From Pseudomonas sp. (GTDB lineage Bacteria; Pseudomonadota; Gammaproteobacteria; Pseudomonadales; Pseudomonadaceae): a stretch of 46,419 bases of DNA. The position numbers and the translations under genes are program-made. The first letter of the stretch is position 1. Every line of letters starts with the position of its first letter. The notes under the pieces are model-generated. The model was not told where the DNA came from and searched no databases. It saw nothing but the letters and a program-made list of their open reading frames with translations. The stretch is from positions 1 through 46,419 of the forward strand of contig JAESUC010000043.1 in NCBI GenBank assembly GCA_016763285.1. The letters are read 5' to 3'. This document shows positions 27,130-36,000 of this stretch, piece by piece.

Positions 27130-27237
27130 GTCAAACATTGGGCTGCAGCACGAATTCTATTGACGCTCCCCAAAGGGAATGCGACGGATAGCGCAAGTGG
27201 TGATGTCGGCGCCACTTACAGGACAAGAGGAAAGGGT

Positions 27238-29442
27238 ATGGCAGTCAAACGCCAAGTGATTGTGGGAGTGGCCTCGCTGGCCGCTTTGTATGTAGGAGTC
27301 AGTAACGCGTTGGGTCTGGGGGAGATGCGACTTGATTCGTCCCTCAATCAGCCGCTCAGCGCCACGATTCAGTTGCAGGATGCGCAGGGCCTGTCTGCTT
27401 CGGATATCATCGTTTCCCTGGCTGAACCGGATGCCTTCGACAGGGCAGGGATCGACCGCCCCTTCTTTCTGACCGATCTGCGGTTCGTGCCGGTTGTCGA
27501 GAACAACCAGTTGCTCATTCGGGTCGAGTCGACTCGCCCGGTGCGTGAGCCCTACCTGAACTTCCTGGTCGAACTGCGCCGCCCTGGCGGCCGCATGCTG
27601 CGCGAATACACCGTATTGCTCGATCCGCCGTTGTACGAGCCGCAGACCGGGCTGGTGTCTGCTCCCGCCGCTGCGCTGACGCCGGCCCGTCCCGTCGCGC
27701 GTCCATCCAGCACCACAGCGCCCGCTCGCACGAACCAGTCTGGCACCGAGCCGGCGACCACCGCATTGCGTGAAGTGCCCAGCCTCGAACCGCAGCCTGA
27801 CGCTGCCCGGTACACGACCGTAGCCGGAGACAGCCTCTGGGATATCGCCGTCAACCAGCGTCCGGACAGGTCTGTGCCGATCCGTGTCAGCATGGCGGCC
27901 ATTCACGCGCTCAACCCGGACGCCTTTATCGGTGGTGACATCGACAAGCTGCGTCAGGGCCATACGCTGGTAATGCCGACCCGTGAGCAACTGGTGACCG
28001 CTGGCGCGCCGCAAGCATTGCTTGCCGGAGCGGCAGGTGACGCGGCTGAGCAGGCAGAGGCGCGGCCTCCGGCAGCACCTGCCGTTGTACCCGAGCCCGC
28101 TGCTGTTACTGCGCGTCCCGAGGAGGATGTCGCTGATCTGGTCGAGCCTGAACCGATCATCGATGCCGAACCGGCTGCTGATCCGGTTGCCGATGCGGGC
28201 GTTTCCGAACCGATGACTGAAGCCCCTGATGTGGCAGATGCCACGCCATTGGCTGATCCCGAGAGTGCAGAGGTGCGCCTGCGCATCGAAGAGACCACCC
28301 TGGAAGCGGTCGACGCCGATTCGGCCGAATTGCTCGGCAGACTCAATGCGCTGGAAAGCCGTTTCAACGTGCTGCTCAGCGAACTTGACGCGCGTGATGC
28401 GCAGATTGCCAGCCTGCAAGCCGAGCTGGAAGTGCTGCGCGCCGCCAAGGCCGCGGAAGAGGAACTCGATGGCGAGCTGGCCGGCACAGCCGGTGCCGGC
28501 TCCCTCGGCGGTGGTGACACCGGCTCGGGCCCCTCGGCTGCAGGTGGCAGCGACGATCCGGCCGCCGGCTCGATCGCAGCCAACGTGCTGCCCGGTGAAG
28601 AGCCCCAGGCTACTGCCAGCTCCTCATCCTGGTTGAGCTGGTTGACCCTCCCGCTGGTCTTCATTGCCTTCCTGCTCGGCTGGCTGCTATCGCGCCGCCG
28701 CCATCAGGAAGAGGAGAGCATCGCGCCGGAGCCGGTCACCCAGCATGACTCGCCTACCGGTTTCTCTTCCAATATCAGCACAGTCCCGGCAATGGTCGCC
28801 CGTCCCGTGGCGCAACCGGCAGCCAAGCCGGCTGTTGATCCCCTTGACGGTGTCGAGCTCTACGTCACCTACGGTCGTTTTGCCGAGGCTCGCACCATGC
28901 TCGACAAGGCGATCGACGAAGAGCCGGAACGTCTCGATCTGCGCTACAAGCAACTGCGGGTTCTCGCCGAGCTGGGTGATGGTCCGGCCTTTGCCGAGCA
29001 GGAAGAGGAGATCACCGAACTGGGTGGTGATGTCGAGCGCATCGATCAGATCAAGGCCCGTTTCCCGTTGCTGTTCAACGACAACGGTGATTATGTCGAG
29101 CAGGTCGACTCGCTCGAGCCGTTGCTGGGCGAGGAAGACCAGATCGACTCGGAGTTCAATTCCGGTATCGAGGAGGAGCACGACGAGTCCAATACCAGCC
29201 AGTTGAACCTGAACGATTTCACGCTGGACCCTGACTGGGATTTGATTGATGGCCTGAGCCCGGAGCCGATGCGCAAGAATGGCGCCCGCGAGCCCCTGCA
29301 CGACGTGGACAAGACCATTTCGGAGGAGGAGTTCGAAAGCAGCCTGCACAAGCTCCCGCAGGTGGAAGAGCTGGACCACGATCAGCAGGAGCACTTCAGC
29401 TCGGCTGAGTCTGAGGAAGACAAGTCCTCGAACAAGAAGTAA
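27238..29442 (+). CDS. FimV-like protein, second copy, lacking the C-terminal FimV domain
   Basis: 734 aa. Shares with FimV at 221 the signal peptide, the N-terminal region (SSLNQPLSATIQL, then RAGIDRPFFLTDLRFVPVV and RPVREPYLNFLVEL), a LysM-like domain (about 188-250), a coiled coil (about 343-410), a single membrane helix (about 462-486) and one cytoplasmic TPR-like segment (about 535-610). It then ends in an acidic tail and lacks both the long Asp/Phe-rich region and the conserved C-terminal TPR domain of true FimV. ATG 27238 has GAGGAAAGGG upstream; the frame is open further upstream but the signal peptide begins here. It has its own terminator. A periplasmic-to-cytoplasmic scaffold at the cell wall is likely; pilus involvement is inference. 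Confidence 0.85.
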   Translation: MAVKRQVIVGVASLAALYVGVSNALGLGEMRLDSSLNQPLSATIQLQDAQGLSASDIIVSLAEPDAFDRAGIDRPFFLTDLRFVPVVENNQLLIRVESTRPVREPYLNFLVELRRPGGRMLREYTVLLDPPLYEPQTGLVSAPAAALTPARPVARPSSTTAPARTNQSGTEPATTALREVPSLEPQPDAARYTTVAGDSLWDIAVNQRPDRSVPIRVSMAAIHALNPDAFIGGDIDKLRQGHTLVMPTREQLVTAGAPQALLAGAAGDAAEQAEARPPAAPAVVPEPAAVTARPEEDVADLVEPEPIIDAEPAADPVADAGVSEPMTEAPDVADATPLADPESAEVRLRIEETTLEAVDADSAELLGRLNALESRFNVLLSELDARDAQIASLQAELEVLRAAKAAEEELDGELAGTAGAGSLGGGDTGSGPSAAGGSDDPAAGSIAANVLPGEEPQATASSSSWLSWLTLPLVFIAFLLGWLLSRRRHQEEESIAPEPVTQHDSPTGFSSNISTVPAMVARPVAQPAAKPAVDPLDGVELYVTYGRFAEARTMLDKAIDEEPERLDLRYKQLRVLAELGDGPAFAEQEEEITELGGDVERIDQIKARFPLLFNDNGDYVEQVDSLEPLLGEEDQIDSEFNSGIEEEHDESNTSQLNLNDFTLDPDWDLIDGLSPEPMRKNGAREPLHDVDKTISEEEFESSLHKLPQVEELDHDQQEHFSSAESEEDKSSNKK

Positions 29443-29460
29443 CTGCTACGTACCGACGCG

Positions 29461-29498
29461 AAGGCGCCTTGTCGAGGGATCGGCAAGGCGCCTTTTTT
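29461..29498 (+). terminator. Intrinsic terminator of the fimV paralogue
   Basis: AAGGCGCCTTG (29461-29471) pairs with CAAGGCGCCTT (29484-29494) over an 12-base loop, followed by six T. A strong rho-independent terminator located 18 nt past the stop and just before the convergent asrA stop. Confidence 0.9.
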
Positions 29499-29504
29499 AT
29501 GGCC

Positions 29505-31913
29505 TCAGTTGAACAGCCTTGCCGCTACGTCCCGGAAATGGCTGGCAAAGTGGATCTGCATACCCTCCTTGAGATAGTCAGGCAGTTCCTCGTACTCGCC
29601 CCTGTTGTCCTCGGGAAGGATCAGTTCGTTGATCGACTGCCGACGCGCGGCAATCACCTTTTCGCGTATACCGCCGACCGGCAGTACCTGGCCTGTCAGG
29701 GTCAGTTCGCCGGTCATGGCCAACCCCTTGCGTGGCGTCTGATTGCGCGCCAGGGATAACAGGGCACTGGCCAGCGTGATGCCCGCGCTGGGCCCGTCCT
29801 TGGGCGTGGCACCCTCCGGTACGTGCAGGTGGACAAAGGCCTTGTCGAAAAACTCCGGATCAGCCTGGTACTGCTTCAGATTCGCGCAGACATAGCTGTA
29901 GGCGATTTCCGCAGACTCGCGCATGACTTCGCCCAGTTTACCGGTCAGCTTGTAGCCACGATTGAGTGTATGAATACGTGTGGCTTCAACCGGAAGCGTG
30001 GCGCCGCCCATGGAAGTCCAGGCCAGACCGGTAATGACACCAACGCCCTTGAGTGTCTTTTCCTTGCGGAAGGGCGCCGAGCCCAGCAGCTCGGTGAGAT
30101 GCTCAGGCTTGATGCTGATTTTCTGCTCCCGGTCCTCCAGCAACCGCATGACCGATTTGCGCACGATCTTGGCCAGCTGCTTGTCCAGGTTGCGGACCCC
30201 TGCCTCGCGGGCATAGCCCTCGATCAGAGTCCGCAGCGCCTTGTCGGTGATTCTCAGCTGGCTCTTGCGCACGCCGGCACGCGCCAGTTGGCGTGGCCAG
30301 AGATGATGCTTGGCGATGGCCAGTTTTTCCTCGCTGATATAGCCCGACAGCCGGATGACGTCCATCCGGTCGAGCAGCGGACCGGGGATGCTGTCCAGTA
30401 CGTTGGCGGTACATACGAACAGGACCTTGGACAGGTCCAGACGCAGGTCCAGATAATGATCCAGGAACTGGCTGTTCTGCTCTGGATCAAGGGTTTCCAG
30501 CAGAGCCGAGGCAGGGTCGCCCTGGTGGCTGCTGCCAAGCTTGTCGATTTCGTCGAGCATGATCACCGGATTCATCACGCCGACATCCTTGAATGCCTGG
30601 ACGAACTTGCCCGGCATGGCGCCGATATAGGTGCGTCGATGGCCCTTTATTTCAGCCTCGTCGCGCATCCCGCCGACGCTGAACCGGTAGAACGGGCGCC
30701 CCAGGCTCTCGGCGATGGAGTGACCGATGCTGGTCTTGCCGACGCCGGGAGGGCCGACCAGCAGCATGATAGAACCCGAGACCGAACCCTTGAATGCGCC
30801 CAGTCCGATGAACTCCAGAATGCGTTCCTTGACGTCCTCGAGGCCGTCATGGTCGCGATCGAGCACCTTGCGCGCATGGCCGATATCCAGGTTGTCCTCA
30901 TGGGTGATGCCCCAGGGAATCGAGGTCGCCCAGTCCAGATAATTGCGGGTAACCGCATACTCGGGGGAGCCGGTTTCCAGCACGGAGAGCTTGTTCAGCT
31001 CCTCTTCGATCTTCTTGGCGGTGGCTTCGGGCAGGGTCTTGTCCTTCAACCGGTCGCGGAACTGCTCGATATCGGCGGTGCGGTCATCCTTGGATAACCC
31101 CAGCTCCTTCTGAATGACCTTGAGCTGCTCCTTGAGAAAGAATTTGCGCTGGCTGTCACTGATGGTGCGATTGACCTCGGCACTGATTTCACCCTGCAAG
31201 CGGGCGACATCGATCTCCTTTTTCAGCAGCACCAGCACCTTTTCCATGCGCCGCAGCACCGGAACGGTTTCGAGGATATCCTGCAATTCGCTGCCCTTGG
31301 CCGATGTCAGAGTGGCGGCAAAGTCCGACAGGGGGGACGGCTGGTTGGGGCTGAACCGGTTGAGGTAGTTTTTCAGCTCCTCGCTGTACAGCGGATTGAG
31401 CGGCAGCAATTCCTTGATCGCGTTGATCAGTGCCATGGCATAGGCGCGGACCTCATCGCGTTCATCGCTGGGCGCCTTGGGGTATTCCACCTCGACCAGA
31501 TAGGGCGGCTTGCGGCTCAGCCACTGGGTTATCCGCACCCGGGTCAGGCCCTGGGCGATGAACTGTATCTTGCCGTCCTCGCGTACCGCATGGTGGATGC
31601 GTACGGCGCACCCGGTTTCCGGCAGTCGATCGAAATCCAGCCCGCCGTTCTCCGCCAGTGGGCTATCGACAAAGAACAGGGATACCGCGTGATGCGGCGT
31701 ATTGGATACCCGTTCGATGGTTTCCGACCAGGGGGCCTCGTCCATCACCACCGGCATCACCTGGGCGGGAAAGAAAGGTCGGTTGCTGACCGGTAGCAGG
31801 TAGAGTTTGTCGGGCAGACGCTGGTCAGGGATGGCAAGGCCGGTGCTGCCGGTCTCTTCGCCGGATTCGTCACGTTCGATGTAGTCGGATTGCACGTTGT
31901 CGTTATCGGTCAT
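29505..31913 (-). CDS. asrA: Lon-type ATP-dependent protease, AsrA-like
   Basis: 802 aa. AAA+ serine protease of the Lon family: N-terminal substrate domain (about 35-230), coiled-coil linker, Walker A GPPGVGKTS (about 385-393), Walker B VIMLDEIDK (about 450-458) and the C-terminal protease domain with Ser in KDGPSAGIT (about 705) and Lys in GGIREKVIAARR (about 748). The N terminus LPDKLYLLPVSNRPFFPAQVMPV and the neighbours pruR-putA-putP match AsrA (PA0779) of P. aeruginosa, a Lon paralogue tied to the heat-shock response to tobramycin, rather than housekeeping Lon, which sits by clpX. A sigma-32-like promoter is upstream. Confidence 0.88.
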   Translation of the reverse strand: MTDNDNVQSDYIERDESGEETGSTGLAIPDQRLPDKLYLLPVSNRPFFPAQVMPVVMDEAPWSETIERVSNTPHHAVSLFFVDSPLAENGGLDFDRLPETGCAVRIHHAVREDGKIQFIAQGLTRVRITQWLSRKPPYLVEVEYPKAPSDERDEVRAYAMALINAIKELLPLNPLYSEELKNYLNRFSPNQPSPLSDFAATLTSAKGSELQDILETVPVLRRMEKVLVLLKKEIDVARLQGEISAEVNRTISDSQRKFFLKEQLKVIQKELGLSKDDRTADIEQFRDRLKDKTLPEATAKKIEEELNKLSVLETGSPEYAVTRNYLDWATSIPWGITHEDNLDIGHARKVLDRDHDGLEDVKERILEFIGLGAFKGSVSGSIMLLVGPPGVGKTSIGHSIAESLGRPFYRFSVGGMRDEAEIKGHRRTYIGAMPGKFVQAFKDVGVMNPVIMLDEIDKLGSSHQGDPASALLETLDPEQNSQFLDHYLDLRLDLSKVLFVCTANVLDSIPGPLLDRMDVIRLSGYISEEKLAIAKHHLWPRQLARAGVRKSQLRITDKALRTLIEGYAREAGVRNLDKQLAKIVRKSVMRLLEDREQKISIKPEHLTELLGSAPFRKEKTLKGVGVITGLAWTSMGGATLPVEATRIHTLNRGYKLTGKLGEVMRESAEIAYSYVCANLKQYQADPEFFDKAFVHLHVPEGATPKDGPSAGITLASALLSLARNQTPRKGLAMTGELTLTGQVLPVGGIREKVIAARRQSINELILPEDNRGEYEELPDYLKEGMQIHFASHFRDVAARLFN

Positions 31914-31957
31914 GGAGCCCTCGGATCGCTGGTTGCGGCATGCCGCTTATAGACAAC

Positions 31958-31985
31958 AGATGGTGTCGATGGGTTTGCATTTCAA
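31958..31985 (-). promoter_or_regulatory. Sigma-32 (heat-shock) type promoter of asrA
   Basis: On the - strand: TTGAAA (31985-31980), a 14-bp spacer and CACCATCT (31965-31958). These fit the RpoH pattern (CTTGAAA, 11-16 bp, CCCCATNT), with the -10 agreeing at all but one specified base. Start near 31951 leaves a 38-nt leader. A sigma-70-like TATAAG at 31951-31946 has no -35. Confidence 0.5.
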
Positions 31986-32000
31986 TGGCCGGGGGCCTGC

Positions 32001-32029
32001 TTGTGACTGTCTCGCGCAGAGACTACTAT
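32001..32029 (+). promoter_or_regulatory. Promoter of pruR with a palindrome in its spacer
   Basis: TTGTGA (32001-32006), a 17-bp spacer and TACTAT (32024-32029). The spacer contains GTCTC-GCGCA-GAGAC (32009-32023), a 5-bp inverted repeat filling the gap between the two boxes, a usual place for a repressor to act. Start near 32036 fits the pruR ATG at 32058. Confidence 0.5.
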
Positions 32030-32057
32030 GGAGGGCCATGACGACCGGCAGCCTGGT

Positions 32058-32828
32058 ATGATTCGCACTCGAGTCCTTGATCTTCCCGCCCAGTCCTCCA
32101 GCCATGCCCACGCGCAGCATCAGTTGATCGTGGGGCTCGAGGGGTGCGCGGATTTCGAAGTGATGGGGCAGGGTGGTGCCGTCAATCGCCTGCACGCCTG
32201 TCTGGTGCCGGGCCATGAGGCCCATGCCTTCTCGGGGCGGGGCAGCAACCACATGCTGATTCTCGATCTCGCCACCGAGTCTTCCGAGGAACCCGGGCTG
32301 GTCGACCAGGGGCTTTGCCGTCTGTTCGAGAAGCCGCGTTTCATCCGGCTTGACCATCGCCTGCAGGGATTGCTCGACTTCGCCGCCCAGGAGCTGGATC
32401 AGGGGCCTGAGCGTCAGAGTCCGCTGCAGTGGCATCTGGGCGGGGTATTGCTGCACACACTGCATGACCGCTTGTTTTCCCGCCCCCTGCACGCCCCGGT
32501 TGCGTCCGGGCTCGACCTGGGCCGGATCGACAGCTACATCCGCCAACGTCTCGATCAACCTGTCAGCGTTGCCGACATGGCCGCCCAGGTACATGTCAGC
32601 CCCAGTCACTTCCACGCTTTGTTCAAGCAGCGAGCGGGTCAGTCGCCCCATCAGTATCTGCTGGGCGCACGGGTAGACGAAGCAGTCCGCCTGATTCGTG
32701 GCAGTCGCCTGCCCCTGGCAGAAGTGGCCAGTCGCTGCGGGTTTTCCAGCCAGAGCGCCCTGACCCATGCGGTACGCCAGTATCGCGGACAGACACCGGG
32801 CAAACTCAGGTCCGCGGCGGCTGACTAG
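32058..32828 (+). CDS. pruR: AraC-family activator of proline utilisation, PruR-like
   Basis: 256 aa. A cupin-like N-terminal sensing domain (about 10-95, with HAHAQHQLIVGLEG) and a C-terminal AraC DNA-binding domain with two helix-turn-helix units (about 160-250, including VSVADMAAQVHVSPSHFHALFKQ, split by QYLLGARVDEA, then LPLAEVASRCGFSSQSALTHAVRQYRGQTPGK). Between asrA and putA, it is in the position of P. aeruginosa PruR, which activates putA and putP when proline is present. ATG 32058 is chosen because the in-frame ATG at 32028 lies within the promoter -10. The ribosome-binding site is weak. Confidence 0.88.
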   Translation: MIRTRVLDLPAQSSSHAHAQHQLIVGLEGCADFEVMGQGGAVNRLHACLVPGHEAHAFSGRGSNHMLILDLATESSEEPGLVDQGLCRLFEKPRFIRLDHRLQGLLDFAAQELDQGPERQSPLQWHLGGVLLHTLHDRLFSRPLHAPVASGLDLGRIDSYIRQRLDQPVSVADMAAQVHVSPSHFHALFKQRAGQSPHQYLLGARVDEAVRLIRGSRLPLAEVASRCGFSSQSALTHAVRQYRGQTPGKLRSAAAD

Positions 32829-32838
32829 GCAGTTTCGG

Positions 32839-32871
32839 AGTTTTTTGCAACACATCCGCAGTTTTTCGCAA
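32839..32871 (+). promoter_or_regulatory. Tandem AraC-type binding sites, probable PruR operator of putA
   Basis: AGTTTTTTGCAA (32839-32850) and AGTTTTTCGCAA (32860-32871) agree at 11 of 12 bases and are spaced exactly 21 bp, two helical turns. AraC-family activators bind such direct repeats, one per monomer, just upstream of the -35. They lie right after pruR and about 195-227 bp before the putA ATG. Confidence 0.6.
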
Positions 32872-32880
32872 GATTCGCTT

Positions 32881-32915
32881 GCACATGCCTTCTAGAGTGG
32901 CCTGAAGGCATGTGC
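32881..32915 (+). promoter_or_regulatory. 12-bp inverted repeat between pruR and putA
   Basis: GCACATGCCTTC (32881-32892) and GAAGGCATGTGC (32904-32915) are perfect complements over an 11-base loop, starting 9 bp after the tandem repeats. The loop begins with TAGAGT, a possible -10. It may be a terminator for pruR (no proper T-run follows), a second operator, or a hairpin at the start of the putA leader. Confidence 0.5.
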
Positions 32916-33065
32916 GTCTTGTTCCCGCAAGGGCAAAAACGCACGAAAACAACAAGCAGATTCGTCCGCGCGCCGTCCATGGTCTAGGGTTAGATGAGAG
33001 GGATCCCCCAGACCGGCTGCGGTTTCCGGCAATACGGGCAGTCGGGCGAAAAAGGAGCAGACAGT

Positions 33066-36000
33066 ATGTTCAAGGCCAGCGAGGCCCCCCAGGGCCAGTT
33101 TCTCGACAGCAATCCCGATGACTTTCTCAAGGTCGTCAGTGAAAACTACGCGGTCGATGAATCCGATTACCTGTCCGAACTCGAGTTGCTCGCCGAGCCA
33201 CGGGACATGGCAGCGCTTTCCCAGCAGGCAACCCGGCTCATTCAGGATGTGCGCAAGCGTGACAACGCCAGCGACAGCATCGATGCCCTTCTGCAGCAAT
33301 ACAGTCTCGACACCCAGGAAGGCATCATGCTGATGTGCCTCGCCGAGGCGCTGCTGCGCGTACCCGATGACGAAACAGCCGATGCGCTGATCCGCGACAA
33401 GCTCAATGCCGCCCAGTGGGACAAGCATGTGGGGCAGAGCGAAAGTGCGCTGGTCAACGCGGCTGCCTGGGGTCTGGTCATGACCGGCAAGGTGGTCAAC
33501 CTCGACAAGCGTCAGGACGGCACGCCGGGTACAGTGCTTGGCCGGCTGATCAAGCGTAGTGGCGAACCGGTGATCCGCAGCGCGATGCTGCAGGCCATGC
33601 GCATCATGGGCAAGCAGTTCGTGCTTGGCCGCACGATCAAGGAAGCATTGAAGAACGCGAAAGACCAGCGTGATCGCGGCTATACCTATTCCTTCGACAT
33701 GCTCGGCGAGGCAGCGCTGACGCGCACCGATGCAGCCAAGTACCTGGCCGACTACAGTAACGCCATCGCCGCCCTGGCCAGCGACAAGTATCAGGGCAAG
33801 AGCCCCAAGCCGACCATTTCCATCAAGCTGTCTGCGCTGCACCCGCATTATGAAAGTGCCCGTGAGCAACAGGTGCTGGAAGAGCTCAGCGAGACTGTTC
33901 TCGGTTTGATTCGCCAGGCCCGCGCAGGCAACGTCGGCATCACCATCGACGCTGAAGAAGCCGACCGGCTCGAGCTGTCGCTGAAACTGTTCAAGCGTAT
34001 CTACAGCCACCCGGACACCCGCGGCTGGGGTGACTTCGGCATCGTCGTGCAGGCCTACAGCAAGCGTGCTCTGCCGGTGCTGTGCTGGCTGACGCTGCTG
34101 GCCAAGGGGCAGGGCGACCTGATCCCCGTGCGGCTGGTCAAGGGCGCCTACTGGGATACCGAGATCAAGCTCTGCCAGCAGGCGGGCCTGGAAGGCTATC
34201 CGGTATTCACGCGCAAGGAGGGCACCGATGTGTCCTATCTGGCCTGTGCCCGTTATCTGCTCAGTGAGCAGACCCGGGGGCTGATCTATTCCCAGTTTGC
34301 CACGCACAACGCCCATACGGTCACCTGCATTCTATCCATGGCCGGCGACCGTCCTTTCGAATTCCAGCGTCTGCACGGCATGGGCGACGCCCTGTATGAC
34401 ACCGTACTGGAGCAGAACAGCTGCGCCGTGCGCATCTACGCACCCGTCGGTGCCCACAAGGATCTGCTGCCTTACCTGGTACGGCGTCTGCTCGAGAACG
34501 GGGCCAACTCGTCATTCGTGCACAAGCTGGTGGACAAGAAGGTGCCGATCGAATCGCTGATCGAGCATCCCCTGACCAGTCTGCGGCGTCACGCCAGCAA
34601 GGCCAACCATCGGATTCCCCTGCCAGTCGATATCTACGGCAGTGAGCGACGCAATTCACGCGGTATCAACCTGAACATCATGTCCCACTGGTTGCCTCTC
34701 AAGGCCGAACTGGACAAGCATATGGGCGCGCGCTGGACCGGCGCCCCCCTGGTCGAAGGCAAGCGTCTGACCGGCGAGAGCAGGGCGGTGATGTGCCCCT
34801 ATGACCTGTCCCATCAGGTTGGCGAGGTTATCTGGGCCACGGCAGAGCAGACGCACAAGGCGATAGACAGTCTGGCAGCGGCCTTTCCTGCCTGGAATGC
34901 CACCCCGGTAGATCAGCGCGCGGCCATCCTCGAGCGCACGGCGGATCTGCTGGAAAAACACATGCCGGAACTGATGGCGATCTGTACCCGCGAGGCGGGC
35001 AAGAGCCTGCAGGACGGCATCGATGAAGTCCGCGAGGCAGTGGATTTCTGCCGCTACTATGCGGTGCAGGCACGCCAGCGCTTTGCGCTGATCACCTTGC
35101 CCGGGCCCACTGGCGAAAGCAACGAGCTGTATCTGCAGGGCCGTGGCGTATTTGCCTGCATCAGCCCTTGGAACTTCCCCCTGGCGATCTTCCTCGGACA
35201 GGTCTCGGCCGCCCTGGTCAGCGGTAATACGGTGGTCGCCAAGCCTGCCGAGCAGACCAGCCTGTTGGCAGTGCGTTGCGTCGAGCTGATGCACGAGGCC
35301 GGACTGCCAGGCAATGTACTGGCGCTGCTGCCCGGAGATGGCAAGCAGGTCGGTAGCGTGATTACCTCCGATACCCGTATCACCGGTGTCGCCTTCACTG
35401 GCTCGACGCAGACCGCGCACGTGATCAACCGTGCGCTGGCCGCCCGGGACAGTGCCATTGCCCCGATGGTCGCGGAAACCGGCGGGCAGAATGCCATGCT
35501 GGTCGATTCGACCGCGCTGCCCGAACAGGTGGTCAAGGATGTCGTGCATTCGGCATTCACCAGTGCCGGTCAGCGCTGTTCGGCGCTGCGCGCCCTGTTT
35601 ATCCAGGAGGATATCGCCCCGCGGGTCATGGAACTGCTCAAGGGCGCCATGGCCGAGCTGCATGTCGGCAATCCCTTCGAACGCTCCACGGATGTCGGCC
35701 CGGTGATCGACCAGGAGGCGCGGGACAATCTCAACCAGCATATTGAAATCATGAAAGCCGCCGATCGCCTGATTGGCGAGACGCCGCTGCCGCCGGGGCT
35801 CAACGGTCATTTTGTCACCCCGACAGCGTTTCGGCTCGACAGCATCAGCCAGCTCGACAAGGAGCACTTCGGACCGGTGCTGCACGTGATTACCTGGCGC
35901 AACAATACCCTGGACAAGATGATCGACGAGATCAATGCTACCGGGTTTGGTCTGACCCTCGGGATCCACAGTCGCAACGAGGACACCGCCCTGCATATCG

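Larger units (their letters stand above)
26951..27237. other. Intergenic region between cmoA and the second fimV
   Basis: The divergent gap between cmoA and the fimV paralogue is 347 bases. Besides the cmoA promoter and inverted repeat it holds a short inverted repeat ATGGCA-CCC-TGCCAT near 26983, three TGYGTCAT elements (27026-27063), a T-run with TTGACT (27077-27082) lacking a partner -10, and an extended -10 at 27121-27129. One frame is open across it into the fimV paralogue but shows no protein-like content. No RNA gene recognised. Confidence 0.5.

Noticed and set aside
26944-27237. In-frame 98-codon extension of the fimV paralogue
   Set aside because: The signal peptide begins at the ATG at 27238, which has a good ribosome-binding site; the upstream part contains promoter-like and repeat elements and has no protein character.
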